The translations under genes were made by a program, and so were the position numbers. Below are positions 1 to 9,220 of a stretch of DNA of 64,000 nucleotides, piece after piece (position 1 is the stretch's first letter; every line of letters starts with the position of its first letter). The notes below the pieces were generated by a model. The model had not been told where the DNA came from. It did no database searches and saw only the letters and a program-made list of their open reading frames with translations. Source of the stretch: Candidatus Eiseniibacteriota bacterium (GTDB lineage Bacteria; Eisenbacteria; RBG-16-71-46; JAFGJU01); assembly GCA_020349905.1 (NCBI GenBank), contig CP070702.1, positions 2,338,395-2,402,394 on the forward strand, read 5' to 3'.

Positions 1-1
1 G

Positions 2-322
2 ACAAACACGGACATCCAGCTGGCCTTCGAGAGTACGAACACCCTGGAAGGTTTTGAGACGGTGAACGGACTACAGTGCGCGAAGGTCGCCGCAGTCGTA
101 ACGGGTACCCTGGAGGGTACGGGCAAAGAGGGAGAGGCAGACCTTACCTTCGAAGGGAAGGTGGACGGCAGCGACACTTGGTACTTCGCCTTCAACGAGG
201 GAAGTTACGTGAAGCTTCTATCTGAGGCTGCCGTGGAAGGCAAGGTTCTGGTTGCGGGTCCCCAGGAGATGACAATACCCACGAACAATTCCATCAAGAT
301 CGAGATAAACCTGCTGCAGTAG
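2..322 (+). CDS. C-terminal part of a hypothetical beta-rich protein (5' end outside window)
   Basis: The reading frame is open from the first complete codon at base 2 and ends at TAG 320-322, so only about 106 residues are seen and the start lies upstream. A GTG at 62 could serve as a start, but the coding frame runs cleanly through the window edge, so truncation by the window is more likely. The sequence alternates hydrophobic and polar residues, with Gly/Glu/Thr turns, as in an extracellular beta-sandwich or lipoprotein. It has one cysteine and no catalytic motif. I do not recognise the family. The next gene starts about 86 bases downstream. Confidence 0.6.
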   Translation, partial: TNTDIQLAFESTNTLEGFETVNGLQCAKVAAVVTGTLEGTGKEGEADLTFEGKVDGSDTWYFAFNEGSYVKLLSEAAVEGKVLVAGPQEMTIPTNNSIKIEINLLQ

Positions 323-408
323 GTTGAGCCAACTACCCGAAGAGGGCGGACGTAAAACAGTCCTCAGGTCCGGAAAACCACTGAAAGACTTTGAGCCCCG
401 AGCGGAAA

Positions 409-1191
409 ATGAAGAGGGAGCGATCCGGCCAACTGATGAGAGACTTCTGGGACGCCAAGGCCCTGGAAAATGCAATGTACTATGTTTCGTCCTATCGGGG
501 CTACGACCAGCGGAGTCCTGAGGAGTTCTGGCAGTGGGGGAGGACTCTTGCGGAGCGATTCTTGAGGGAGTCGGGCATCAGGTTTACGGGGGAGGAGTCG
601 GTCCTGGAAATCGGCTGCGGGATAGGCCGGATGACGGCCTACTTCGCTGAGCGTTTCAGGCAAGTGAGCGCCGTGGACGTATCTCCCCGCATGATAGAGC
701 AAGCAAGAAGCAACCTCGATAGATACTCGAACGTGAGCCTCCTGGTGTGCAACGGGTACGACCTGAATGACTTTGAGGACGCCCGGTTTGATTTTGTCTT
801 CTCCTACATAACTTTTCAGCACATCCCGGATGCCGCCATTACCGCGCGCTATATTGGGGAGGCGGGACGTGTCCTGAGGGACGGGGGGCACTTCTACTTC
901 CAGGTGAACAATTTGCCCCAGGGCGTTAGAGAGCGGTTGCGAGTGCGCTCCAGGTTGAGGGCGTTGTTGGGACGGGTGGGCGATTCGGAAGAGGCGCCTT
1001 CCTTCGGACTCTCTCGCGGGCCGACAGACCTGGAGAATCCCGCGTGGCGAGGTTCGAGGGTCTCCGTGGAACGGTTGAAGCGGGCATGCCGGAGGGGCTA
1101 CCTCGAGATTCTCGGCATGGAAGGTGAGGGGACGCAGTATCTCTGGGTGAAGGCCGCAAGAAAGGCCAGGGGCGACAGAGGTGTTTCATGA
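409..1191 (+). CDS. class I SAM-dependent methyltransferase
   Basis: This is a probable small-molecule or lipid methyltransferase of the Methyltransf_11/25 type. Motif I (VLEIGCGIGRMT) is at about residues 65-76, followed by the acidic end of strand 2 (AVDVSP) and a motif IV region (FDFVFSYITFQHI). Together these give the Rossmann SAM fold. I chose ATG 409. An in-frame TTG at 391 would add six residues, and neither start has a strong ribosome site. The stop overlaps the next start (ATGA at 1188-1191), so translation is probably coupled to the hydrolase. The substrate cannot be read from the sequence. Confidence 0.85.
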   Translation: MKRERSGQLMRDFWDAKALENAMYYVSSYRGYDQRSPEEFWQWGRTLAERFLRESGIRFTGEESVLEIGCGIGRMTAYFAERFRQVSAVDVSPRMIEQARSNLDRYSNVSLLVCNGYDLNDFEDARFDFVFSYITFQHIPDAAITARYIGEAGRVLRDGGHFYFQVNNLPQGVRERLRVRSRLRALLGRVGDSEEAPSFGLSRGPTDLENPAWRGSRVSVERLKRACRRGYLEILGMEGEGTQYLWVKAARKARGDRGVS

Positions 1192-2006
1192 AGGGGGTCA
1201 AGCGGGGAACCGTTCAAGCGTTCGATGGCGTTCACATCTCCTACGAGATGGAAGGTGAAGGGCCCGCTCTGGTTCTGATTCACGGATGGTCGCTGAATCT
1301 GAAGATGTGGGACGACCAGGTACCGGCCTTCAGCCGTCGTTACCAGGTCGTTCGATACGACCGAAGGGGTTTTGGGCTCTCCGGCGGAAAGGAAGGCTCG
1401 GGGCACGACGTGGACGACCTTTCCGTATTGCTCTCGTTGCTGGGTATCCAGAGGACTCACGTTCTGGGAATGTCGCAGGGAGCGCTGACCGCGCTCGGCT
1501 TCGCGCTCGCCCATCCCGGCAGTCTCAGCGGCCTGGTCCTTCAGGGGCCGCAGCCGCCCAGGGACTTCGGTCTGCGCTGGAACGGAGCGGACAGGTATCC
1601 TCTTCAAGAGTACCGTGAGCTTGCCAGAAGGAAAGGACTGCAGGCGTTTCGCCGGGCTTGGCTGGAACACCCGCTCCTCTCTATTCCGGCGCACAGGCCA
1701 GAGCTCAAGGCACGTCTTGAGGTTCTCCTGGAGTGCTACTCGGGCGATTCACTGCTGGCTCCGGGCCCCAGGTCTGGAGAGGATGCGCTGCCGAGCATGG
1801 GGCGTATCCCGGAGATCCTGGCACCCGCGCTGGTGGTGGTGGGGAACCAGGAGATTCCCTATTTCAGAATAGCCGCCGACGCGCTGGTTTATGCGCTGCC
1901 CCATGCAAGTAAGGCAGTAATTGAGGGCGGAGGCCATCTCATCAACCTTATCGAGCCGGAGAAATACAATGAGCTTGTCATGCAATTCCTCGCTGACCTC
2001 GATTAG
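1188..2006 (+). CDS. alpha/beta-fold hydrolase
   Basis: A 272-residue alpha/beta hydrolase of the esterase/lactonase/peroxidase-like group. The oxyanion-hole motif IHGWS is near residue 32, the nucleophile elbow GMSQG places Ser96, and the catalytic His lies in GGGHLIN near the C terminus. At the usual acid position after strand 6 the sequence reads VVGNQE, so Glu may replace the common Asp. There is no signal peptide, so it is cytoplasmic. It overlaps the upstream methyltransferase by 4 bases and its 3' end overlaps the next gene by about 38 bases, indicating one operon. The substrate is unknown. Confidence 0.85.
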   Translation: MKGVKRGTVQAFDGVHISYEMEGEGPALVLIHGWSLNLKMWDDQVPAFSRRYQVVRYDRRGFGLSGGKEGSGHDVDDLSVLLSLLGIQRTHVLGMSQGALTALGFALAHPGSLSGLVLQGPQPPRDFGLRWNGADRYPLQEYRELARRKGLQAFRRAWLEHPLLSIPAHRPELKARLEVLLECYSGDSLLAPGPRSGEDALPSMGRIPEILAPALVVVGNQEIPYFRIAADALVYALPHASKAVIEGGGHLINLIEPEKYNELVMQFLADLD

Positions 2007-3246
2007 GATCACGTCGTCGGAACTTCAAACTCGCGCCGGCAAGCTGCTGGAACACGTCACAGAGAAGCGGTTGAGCGGTGTTGTCCTGTTTGACAACTAC
2101 TACATCCTGTACCTGACAGGCTTTGCCTTCATTCCCACTGAGCGGCCCATCGCCTTCCTCATGAACGCGCGGGGAGAGAAGGCCATGTTTGTGCCGCGCC
2201 TGGAACGAGAGCACGCGGTATCAGAAACCGGCTTCGAGCGAGTGGTCGACTACGTCGAGTATCCGTGCGACCCTCACCCATTCCAGATACTCAAGAAGAC
2301 CTTGGACAGCATGGGAATCTCGGGAGACATAGGGGCCGACAACGACGGCTATCCCTGGATCTACGGCTACAGGGGCCCCTCGCTTTCGGAGTTGACGGGG
2401 GCGAACGTGATCAAGGTCAGCGCCTTCCTGGAAGACGCGATGATGATCAAGAGCGAGGCGGAAGTCAACCTCATCCGAGAGAGCGTGAAATGGGGAAACC
2501 TCGCACACCGGCTGCTCCAGAGATATACAAAGGTCGGGGCGACGGAGACGGAAGTGAGTCTCCGGGCCAGCCACGAGGCTACGCTCGCGATGTTAGACAC
2601 GCTGGGGCCTCTCTACCGCTCGCAGAGCTTGTTTCACGAAGGGGCATCGGCCGGCTATCGAGGGCAGATAGGTCGAAACGCGGCAATCCCCCACGCGCTG
2701 GCGAACAACATCACGTTCCAGGCGGGAGACGTGCTAGTAACAGGTGCAGGGGCCGTGGTGTGGGGTTACACGTCGGAGCTGGAACGGACAATGGTGGTCG
2801 GTCGACCCTCTGAGGGACAGCGCGAAATGTTTGCGCACATGAAGAAGGCACAGGAAGTAGCATTCGACGCCCTGCGCCCCGGGGCTCGATGCTCGGACGT
2901 GGACCGGGCGGTGCGCCTCTATTACGAAGAGAACTCCCTGCCGGTTGCGAGCCCTGCCCCAGGCGGCCAGCAGCGAAGGGAGAGTGACTCAGATTTCAGA
3001 GGGCTCATGCCCTTCTGGAAGCATCATACCGGCCACGCCATCGGGCTTCGCATGCACGAAGGCCCCTTTCTGGACGTGGGTGACCACACCGTGATTCGAC
3101 CCAGGATGGTCTTCACGGTGGAACCCGGCTTTTACGCTCCGGATATGGGAGGTTTTCGCCATTCGGACACCCTGGTGGTCCTGGATGACGGCATTGAAAT
3201 CCTGACTTATTATCCGCGTGAACTCGAGAGCCTGATAATCGACTGA
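1969..3246 (+). CDS. M24-family (pita-bread fold) Xaa-Pro aminopeptidase-like protein with altered metal site
   Basis: Creatinase-type N domain followed by an M24 pita-bread domain, 425 residues. I use ATG 1969, preceded by GGAG at about 1958, although the frame is open further upstream inside the hydrolase. Three of the five canonical metal ligands are not conserved. The first Asp position is Gly259 (DVLVTGAGA), the second is Glu270 (YTSELERT), and the last Glu is Ser399 (FRHSD). His356 (GHAIG) and Glu385 (TVEPGFY) remain. Family members without a full ligand set include the metal-free creatinases. It may therefore be a C-N hydrolase or another non-peptidase, and the Xaa-Pro peptidase label should be read as fold only. 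Confidence 0.85.
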   Translation: MSLSCNSSLTSIRITSSELQTRAGKLLEHVTEKRLSGVVLFDNYYILYLTGFAFIPTERPIAFLMNARGEKAMFVPRLEREHAVSETGFERVVDYVEYPCDPHPFQILKKTLDSMGISGDIGADNDGYPWIYGYRGPSLSELTGANVIKVSAFLEDAMMIKSEAEVNLIRESVKWGNLAHRLLQRYTKVGATETEVSLRASHEATLAMLDTLGPLYRSQSLFHEGASAGYRGQIGRNAAIPHALANNITFQAGDVLVTGAGAVVWGYTSELERTMVVGRPSEGQREMFAHMKKAQEVAFDALRPGARCSDVDRAVRLYYEENSLPVASPAPGGQQRRESDSDFRGLMPFWKHHTGHAIGLRMHEGPFLDVGDHTVIRPRMVFTVEPGFYAPDMGGFRHSDTLVVLDDGIEILTYYPRELESLIID

Positions 3247-3259
3247 GACGGCGGTGCCA

Positions 3260-4135
3260 ATGAGTCACGAGTGCAAGTTCCTTTCCAGGGATTCTCTTCC
3301 CCAGTTGTATCGAAGCTTCTGCGAAGCCTTCTCTGACTATGTGCTGGACATGAGCCACGTTACGGAGGAGAAGTTTCTCAGCCGCGTGACGAAGAACGGC
3401 ATTAGCCTGGAGTCATCAGTGGGTGCGTTCGACGGGAACAAGATGGTCGGATTCACCATGGTAGGTCTGGACGAGTTCGACGGCGTCAGCTCTGCCTTTG
3501 ACATCGGTACGGGCATCATCAAGGCCTACAGGGGTAGAGGCATAGCGAGGGAGATGTTTGACTTCGCCACTCCACGCCTGAGAGAGCAGGGCGTGCGGAG
3601 ATTCGTGCTCGAGGTCATCCAGACAAACGAGCCCGCAGTGAGAGCTTACAAGAGGGCAGGCTTCAAGGTGGTCCGTGAATTCGACTGCCTGGAGCTGATG
3701 CCGGGAGACGCCCGTTGCGACCGGGGCGGGCGTCCGCCCGTCACGGTTATGCCGGTAGAGAGAGATGAGCTGCCCTCGTTTTCCAGTTTCTTGGACTGGC
3801 GGCCTTCGTGGGAGAACAGCTTCTCTTCCATCAGGCGGATTCCGGATGAAGTCTTGCTGCTGGGCGCGGTCCACGAAAGTGAACGCATCGGCCTCGCCGT
3901 CCATTACCTGGCTTCGAACTGGATCATGTGCCTTGCGGTGCGCAGGGATTTCCGCAGACGAGGCGTGGCGACAGAACTTCTCCGGCACCTGCTGGACGGG
4001 CTCACAGAGACCGCCAGCGCGGTGAAGCTCGTCAACGTCGAGCGTTCGGACGCGGCCATGCTGAGCTTCGCGGAGAAGGTGGGGTTCAAGCTCTTCGCGA
4101 GGCAGTTCGAGATGTCGCTGGAGCTATTGCCCTGA
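3260..4135 (+). CDS. tandem-GNAT N-acetyltransferase
   Basis: About 291 residues with two GNAT modules. The N-terminal module has the acetyl-CoA pyrophosphate loop in an AYRGRGIAREM-like segment near residue 95. The C-terminal module has a second one (RRDFRRRGVATELL) near residue 235. Each is followed by the typical helix and the F/GF strand (RAGFKVV and KVGFKLF). ATG 3260 is chosen, with a GTG 6 bases upstream as alternative. It lies 13 bases after the M24 gene, so it probably belongs to the same operon. The acceptor substrate is unknown. A promoter-like sequence about 100 bases after the stop suggests the operon ends here. Confidence 0.8.
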   Translation: MSHECKFLSRDSLPQLYRSFCEAFSDYVLDMSHVTEEKFLSRVTKNGISLESSVGAFDGNKMVGFTMVGLDEFDGVSSAFDIGTGIIKAYRGRGIAREMFDFATPRLREQGVRRFVLEVIQTNEPAVRAYKRAGFKVVREFDCLELMPGDARCDRGGRPPVTVMPVERDELPSFSSFLDWRPSWENSFSSIRRIPDEVLLLGAVHESERIGLAVHYLASNWIMCLAVRRDFRRRGVATELLRHLLDGLTETASAVKLVNVERSDAAMLSFAEKVGFKLFARQFEMSLELLP

Positions 4136-4235
4136 TTCCCATTTCCTGCCTCTCGGGCGGCGGAGCCACGCGAGAAGCAGGACCCGCCCGGAGCCGCCAG
4201 CCAGGGCCGACTTGCCTGGCCCCGACCTTTTGAAA

Positions 4236-4264
4236 TTGCATCAAGCCATGAATTGGCATATAGT
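4236..4264 (+). promoter_or_regulatory. putative sigma70-type promoter for the secreted protein at 4368
   Basis: TTGCAT at 4236-4241, a 17-base spacer and TATAGT at 4259-4264 (5 of 6 matches to the -10 consensus). It lies about 100 bases before ATG 4368 and after the last gene of the preceding operon. The -35 box is weak (only TTG conserved), so this is a consensus-based prediction. Confidence 0.4.
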
Positions 4265-4367
4265 TGTCCATATTTCTTCTTGGCGGCCGGGATGGCAGGC
4301 TCAGAGAGCAGGCCGGGGCAGGGTTGACGAGAGTAGAACACGGCAGAGCAGCGAGAGAGGAGGACCC

Positions 4368-5114
4368 ATGAGAGCGCTTGTCCTGATACTGGGGACGCTG
4401 CTTGTGTGCGCGTCTTCGGCCAGTGCGGATGTCTGCTTGAAGCACCACATCCATACTGACGGCTATTATTTCGGGGGTGAGACGAGCCCGCCGGAGGACT
4501 CGGACTACGAGGTTTGGCTTGCCGGCAGCAAGATGTCCGTGGTGCTCGAAACCAGAACCGTTGTGTTTGACCTGGATGCGAATCTGCTCACCTTCATAAA
4601 CCACGACGACTCTACTTACGCAGAGACCACTCTGCCGCTGGATTGGCGGAATCTCCTTTCTGAAGCCGATGCCGCGAGAGTACTCATGTTCCAGACCGAG
4701 GGCACGGTCAAGGATCCCGGCGAGGCCAGAGAGACGCGGAAGGTCGGAGAACGGGAATGCGTCGGACAGGAGATGACCACCTGGATTCCCTACGAGGGAA
4801 CCAGGTACAACGAGACCGACACGAGAATGTGGCTATCGACTGACATACCCTTTGACCTGGAGACATACGAAGCACTGAAGACGCACAACCTGAGGCTGGT
4901 CAACTTGAAGGAGGGATTGCTGGAGGAGCTCAAGGAAGCCAGGGGCTACCCGATGGCCGAGGAGAGCGATAGATACATAAAGGGCTTCAGCATCAGGTCC
5001 ACGGACGAGGTTGTGGAGATTTCCGAAGAGGAACCGGCCTACGACGTGTATTCTGCGCCAGAAGGGTTCAGCAAGAAGGACAAGCTCTCCTTGCAGGACC
5101 TAAGGGGGAGGTAA
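4368..5114 (+). CDS. secreted hypothetical protein, DUF4412-like
   Basis: 248 residues. ATG 4368 follows a strong ribosome site (GAGAGGAGG) and begins a clean signal peptide (MRALVLILGTLLVCASSASA), so the export start is well supported. The mature part is a beta-rich protein with strand-like segments such as YEVWLAGSKMSVV and TVVFDLDANLLTFIN. This resembles the LolA-like/DUF4412 group of periplasmic proteins that describe a stored metal or lipid state, but I only infer the fold. It ends with a charged helix-like region and lysine-rich tail. No catalytic residues are apparent. Confidence 0.7.
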   Translation: MRALVLILGTLLVCASSASADVCLKHHIHTDGYYFGGETSPPEDSDYEVWLAGSKMSVVLETRTVVFDLDANLLTFINHDDSTYAETTLPLDWRNLLSEADAARVLMFQTEGTVKDPGEARETRKVGERECVGQEMTTWIPYEGTRYNETDTRMWLSTDIPFDLETYEALKTHNLRLVNLKEGLLEELKEARGYPMAEESDRYIKGFSIRSTDEVVEISEEEPAYDVYSAPEGFSKKDKLSLQDLRGR

Positions 5115-5180
5115 TCTTTTTCGCTCCCAGGGCTTGAACGGCGCGACCCGGATAATCAGCCCGAAAACTTGGAGGAGAAG

Positions 5181-6428
5181 ATGAGGAAGAAGTCGACGGA
5201 AGGTAGAAGAAGTTTCTTGAAGAAGGGAGCGTTCGGCCTGGCGGGCCTGGCGGTTCTTCCCTCCGTGCTTACAAGGGACTCCCGTGCTCAAACCGGCGAG
5301 GCGTCAGCAGTCACGGATACCACCAGGGTCGCCAAGAAGCACGCCCTGATGACGCGAACCCTCGGCAGGACCGGGCTTACCCTTCCCATTCTCAGCATAG
5401 GGGCCATGACGACAGACAATCCAGAGGTGCTGAAAGCCGCTCTGGAGGCAGGTATCGTGCACATCGACACGGCGCACGCCTACCAGAGAGGACGGAACGA
5501 AGAGATGATCGGTGAGATCGTCAAGGGTCGGCCGCGGGATTCGTTCGTGATTGCTACGAAGGTCAGTGGACCTGGGGACAGTAGGACGGGCATGTTCACG
5601 AAGGACGCCACCTCGGAGATGTTCGCAGAGAGGTTCGAGACCAGCCTCAAGCGGCTGGGGCTGGACTACGTGGATATTCTCTACATACACGACGTCGTCC
5701 GCAAAGAAGCAGTGACATACGAGCCGTTTCTTTCTGTATTGGAGAAGCTCAAGAAGGAGGGGAAGACCCGCTTCATAGGTGTCACGACTCACGGCAACGA
5801 GCCCGAGGTAATCAGGGCGGCGGTGGAGAGCAAGGTTCACGACGTTGTCCTGACTGCCTACAATTTCCGGCAGCCTCACATCAAGGAGATGGATGAGGCA
5901 ATGGCGGCCGCCGCAAAGGCGGGCGTAGGGATCGTCGCCATGAAGACCCAGGCTGGGATTTATTGGGACAGGGAGAGGAAGAATCCAATCAACATGAAGG
6001 CCGCCCTGAAGTGGGTTCTCCGGAACGAGAACGTTCATACCGCGATCCCAGGCATGACCACGTTCGACCAGCTGGAGACGAACCTATCCGCAGTGGAGGA
6101 ATTCTCCCTGACGCCCGAAGAGAAGGAGGACCTCAAGCTGGGTCAGAGGATGGGTATGCTGGGCCTGTACTGCCGGCAGTGCGGGACGTGCGTGTCTCAG
6201 TGCGGCAGGAATCTTGAGATTCCGACCCTTATGCGAAGTTACATGTACGTGTACGGCTATAGGAATCTGGCCGCCGCGAAGGACGCGATGGAGACCGTTG
6301 CCCTGTCCAGGGTGCCTTGCGACAGCTGCAGTACGTGCAGCGTCAACTGCCCGATGGGGTTTGACGTAAAGGGCAGAATACAGGACGTGGCACGAATCCA
6401 GAACATCCCATACGATTTCGTCGCCTGA
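5181..6428 (+). CDS. Tat-exported aldo/keto reductase with C-terminal double 4Fe-4S motif
   Basis: 415 residues, start ATG 5181 behind GGAGGAG at 5171. The N terminus is a twin-arginine signal (GRRSFLKK at residues 8-15 plus a hydrophobic stretch). The aldo/keto reductase barrel has its tetrad Asp96, Tyr101, Lys127 and His170. The C-terminal part has two CxxCxxCxxxC motifs (Cys331/334/337/341 and Cys380/383/386/390), typical of two 4Fe-4S clusters. It therefore probably couples NAD(P)H or substrate oxidation to electron transfer outside the cytoplasm, or is folded with cofactors before Tat export. The physiological substrate is unknown. The next gene, glnS, starts 53 bases later. Confidence 0.88.
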   Translation: MRKKSTEGRRSFLKKGAFGLAGLAVLPSVLTRDSRAQTGEASAVTDTTRVAKKHALMTRTLGRTGLTLPILSIGAMTTDNPEVLKAALEAGIVHIDTAHAYQRGRNEEMIGEIVKGRPRDSFVIATKVSGPGDSRTGMFTKDATSEMFAERFETSLKRLGLDYVDILYIHDVVRKEAVTYEPFLSVLEKLKKEGKTRFIGVTTHGNEPEVIRAAVESKVHDVVLTAYNFRQPHIKEMDEAMAAAAKAGVGIVAMKTQAGIYWDRERKNPINMKAALKWVLRNENVHTAIPGMTTFDQLETNLSAVEEFSLTPEEKEDLKLGQRMGMLGLYCRQCGTCVSQCGRNLEIPTLMRSYMYVYGYRNLAAAKDAMETVALSRVPCDSCSTCSVNCPMGFDVKGRIQDVARIQNIPYDFVA

Positions 6429-6481
6429 AGTATCGCGACAAGATTTTGCGGGCTGAACGCGTCTGAGCGAGTGAGGACTCA

Positions 6482-8176
6482 ATGGCTGACGTCGGCGCCA
6501 AGTCATCGACCAACTTCATAAAGGAGATCATTGACGCGGACCTGAAGGTGGGGAAGAACGAGGGCCGGGTGCACACAAGGTTTCCTCCCGAGCCGAACGG
6601 CTATCTCCATCTCGGTCACGCCAAGTCTATCTGCCTCAATTTCGGTCTGGCCATCGAATACGGAGGGCTCTGCAATCTGCGGTTTGATGACACGAACCCC
6701 ACCAAGGAGGAGCCCGAATATGTCGAATCCATCATCGGGGATATCAAATGGCTGGGGTTCGATTGGGGTGACCGGCTGTTCTACGCATCCAGCTACTTCG
6801 ACCAGCTCTACGAGTTCGCGGTGAAATTGATTAAGCACGGGAAGGCGTACGTTTGCGACCTTAGCGCGGAGGAGATACGCAAGACAAGGGGCACGTTGAC
6901 GGCGCCGGGCACGAACAGCCCCTTTCGGGACCGTACCCCGGAGGAGAACCTCGACCTGTTCGAGCGCATGAGAGCCGGGGAGTTCCCGGACGGCTCTCGG
7001 GTCCTTCGCGCCAAGATCGACATGGCATCCGGTAACCTGAACATGCGGGACCCGGTCATGTATAGAATCCTCAGGGCCTCGCATCACCGGACCGGGGACA
7101 AGTGGTGCATCTATCCAACCTACGACTTCACCCACGGGCAATCTGACTCCATCGAGGGCATAACTCACTCCATCTGCACGCTCGAGTTCGAGGCCCACAG
7201 GCCGTTGTACGATTGGTACGTGGAGGCGCTCGGGATACACCATCCGCAGCAGATCGAATTTGCCCCCCTGAATCTCAGCCACACGGTTCTCAGCAAGCGG
7301 AAGCTGCTGCGGCTGGTGGCAGAGGGATGCGTTGGTGGATGGGACGACCCACGAATGCCCACGATATCCGGAATGCGTAGACGAGGCTACACGCCGGAGG
7401 CAGTTCGCGCGTTCTGTGAACGCATCGGGGTGGCGAAGAGGGAAAGCCTGGTGGACACGGCGCTGCTCGAGCACTGCGTTCGAGAGGACCTGAACAGGCG
7501 GGCTCCGCGTGTCATGGCTGTCATCCGCCCACTTCGGGTGGTTATCGACAACTACCCGGAGGGCCAGGTGGAAGAGCTGGAGGCCATCAACAATCCGGAG
7601 GACCCGGCGCAGGGCACACGGGAGGTCCCTTTCTCCCGAGTGCTGTACGTCGAACAGGATGACTTTCGCGAGGATCCTCCGGGAAAGTTCTTCCGGTTGT
7701 CACCGGGGCGAGAGGTACGTTTGCGGTATGCCTACTACATCACCTGCGTGGATGTTGTTAAGGATGCTGCGACCGGGGACGTGATAGAGCTGCACTGTAC
7801 GTATGACCCTGAGACGCGGGGAGGTTGGGCCCCCGATGGACGGAAGGTGAAAGGGACGCTTCACTGGGTGTCGGCCGAACACGCCCTGGACGGCGAAGTG
7901 AGACTCTACGACCACCTGTTTACGAAGCCTGATCCCGTTGACGTTGAAGGCGCGGACTGGCTTTCCAATCTGAATCCCCGCTCTCTGGAGGTCCTGACTG
8001 GCTGCAAGTTTGAACCCAGCCTCGCCGGAGCGAAACCGGGCTATCGGTGTCAGTTTGAAAGACAGGGCTACTTCTGCGCAGACAAAGACTCTTCCGGGAA
8101 GAGCCTCGTTTTCAATCGTACCGTGTCACTGCGCGACACGTGGGCAAAGATCGAGAAGACCCAAGCAGGACGTTGA
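6482..8176 (+). CDS. glnS: glutaminyl-tRNA synthetase
   Basis: Full-length class I GlnRS, 564 residues (E. coli enzyme about 554). The HIGH-type motif is HLGH at residues 43-46 within [13 protein letters not shown], and the KMSKS-type motif is VLSKRKL. The catalytic domain also contains the RFDDTNP segment, and the C-terminal beta-barrel anticodon-binding domains follow. It charges tRNA-Gln directly with glutamine in the cytoplasm. Its presence suggests the organism need not rely on transamidation for Gln-tRNA. The start ATG 6482 is 53 bases after the reductase. The dehydratase follows within 35 bases, so they may be co-transcribed. Confidence 0.97.
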   Translation: MADVGAKSSTNFIKEIIDADLKVGKNEGRVHTRFPPEPNGYLHLGHAKSICLNFGLAIEYGGLCNLRFDDTNPTKEEPEYVESIIGDIKWLGFDWGDRLFYASSYFDQLYEFAVKLIKHGKAYVCDLSAEEIRKTRGTLTAPGTNSPFRDRTPEENLDLFERMRAGEFPDGSRVLRAKIDMASGNLNMRDPVMYRILRASHHRTGDKWCIYPTYDFTHGQSDSIEGITHSICTLEFEAHRPLYDWYVEALGIHHPQQIEFAPLNLSHTVLSKRKLLRLVAEGCVGGWDDPRMPTISGMRRRGYTPEAVRAFCERIGVAKRESLVDTALLEHCVREDLNRRAPRVMAVIRPLRVVIDNYPEGQVEELEAINNPEDPAQGTREVPFSRVLYVEQDDFREDPPGKFFRLSPGREVRLRYAYYITCVDVVKDAATGDVIELHCTYDPETRGGWAPDGRKVKGTLHWVSAEHALDGEVRLYDHLFTKPDPVDVEGADWLSNLNPRSLEVLTGCKFEPSLAGAKPGYRCQFERQGYFCADKDSSGKSLVFNRTVSLRDTWAKIEKTQAGR

Positions 8177-8209
8177 TCCTTGAGGGCAGGGAAGACACGA
8201 GTCGACCGG

Positions 8210-9163
8210 ATGACTGCCGACCCCACTATAGAAGACATCAGGACGGCATCTGAACGTATTAGATCGTTCATTCACTGCACGCCAGTTCTCACCTGTGAAG
8301 CCCTCAACCGGATGAGCGGGGCAAGCCTGTTCTTCAAGTGCGAGAATTTTCAGAAGGCCGGGGTATTCAAGATCAGAGGCGCCGCCAATGCCGTCTTCTC
8401 CCTGAGAGAAGAAGACGTCTCGAATGGGGTGGCCACGCACTCTTCGGGCAATCACGCGGCTGCCCTTGCCCTCGCCGCGCACTGGAGAGGCACCAGGGCG
8501 TTCGTTGTAATGCCCAGGACCGCGCCTGGGGTGAAGAAAGAGGCGGTTGCAGGGTACGGCGCCGAGATAGTCTTTTGCGAGCCCACGCTCAGGTCCAGGG
8601 AAGAGACCCTGGGGGAGGTCGTCGCGCGCACGGGAGCCGTGGTCGTGCACCCGTACAACGACCATCGCGTGATCTGTGGGCAGGGAACGGCTGCGCTGGA
8701 GCTTTGCCAGGAAGTCAGCGAACTGGATGTTGTCATGACCCCGGTGGGCGGTGGTGGGCTGGTGAGCGGGACTGCCATCGTCGTCTCGTCTCTTTCACCG
8801 CGAACCGAGGTCGTGGCCGCGGAGCCCGAGAGGGCCGACGACGCGTATCGGTCGCTTCAGGCCGGGAGGATCCTGCCCTCAGAGAATCCCGATACGATTG
8901 CAGACGGTCTTCTCACGTCTCTCGGCGACCTGACGTTTCCGATTATCCAGCGTCACGTCAGAAACATCGTCACGGTCAGCGAGGAGTCAATCGTGGCCGG
9001 CATGCGCTGCGTCTGGGAGAGAATGAAGGTCGTGATTGAACCGTCCGCCGCGGTCCCGGTGGGCGCACTGCTTGGCAATCGCGAGCTTTTCGCAGGGAAA
9101 AGGGTGGGCGTTATCCTGTCGGGCGGGAACGCTGACCTGACGAACCTGCCCTGGGTTCGCTGA
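8210..9163 (+). CDS. threonine/serine dehydratase (PLP fold type II)
   Basis: Pyridoxal-phosphate enzyme of the threonine dehydratase/serine racemase family, about 317 residues without a regulatory ACT domain. The Schiff-base Lys lies in the FKIRGAAN motif (residue 54 from ATG 8210). The substrate loop is SSGNHAA, and the phosphate-binding tetraglycine is GGGGL. It would deaminate threonine or serine to 2-oxobutanoate or pyruvate, or racemise serine. Its short, catabolic-type length fits amino acid degradation. A TTG at 8180 would extend it by ten residues. A compact hairpin with a short T run follows the stop. Confidence 0.88.
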   Translation: MTADPTIEDIRTASERIRSFIHCTPVLTCEALNRMSGASLFFKCENFQKAGVFKIRGAANAVFSLREEDVSNGVATHSSGNHAAALALAAHWRGTRAFVVMPRTAPGVKKEAVAGYGAEIVFCEPTLRSREETLGEVVARTGAVVVHPYNDHRVICGQGTAALELCQEVSELDVVMTPVGGGGLVSGTAIVVSSLSPRTEVVAAEPERADDAYRSLQAGRILPSENPDTIADGLLTSLGDLTFPIIQRHVRNIVTVSEESIVAGMRCVWERMKVVIEPSAAVPVGALLGNRELFAGKRVGVILSGGNADLTNLPWVR

Positions 9164-9165
9164 GC

Positions 9166-9186
9166 CTTACGTTCGACGTAAGTTTT
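9166..9186 (+). terminator. short intrinsic terminator-like hairpin
   Basis: CTTACGT (9166-9172), a 3-base loop TCG, and ACGTAAG (9176-9182), then TTTT. The perfect 7-bp stem with a T run lies 3 bases after the dehydratase stop and 34 bases before the next start. It is a good candidate for a small Rho-independent terminator or attenuator. Confidence 0.55.
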
Positions 9187-9220
9187 CCGTTCCCTCTCCC
9201 GGTAAAAGGAGGTAGCTGCA

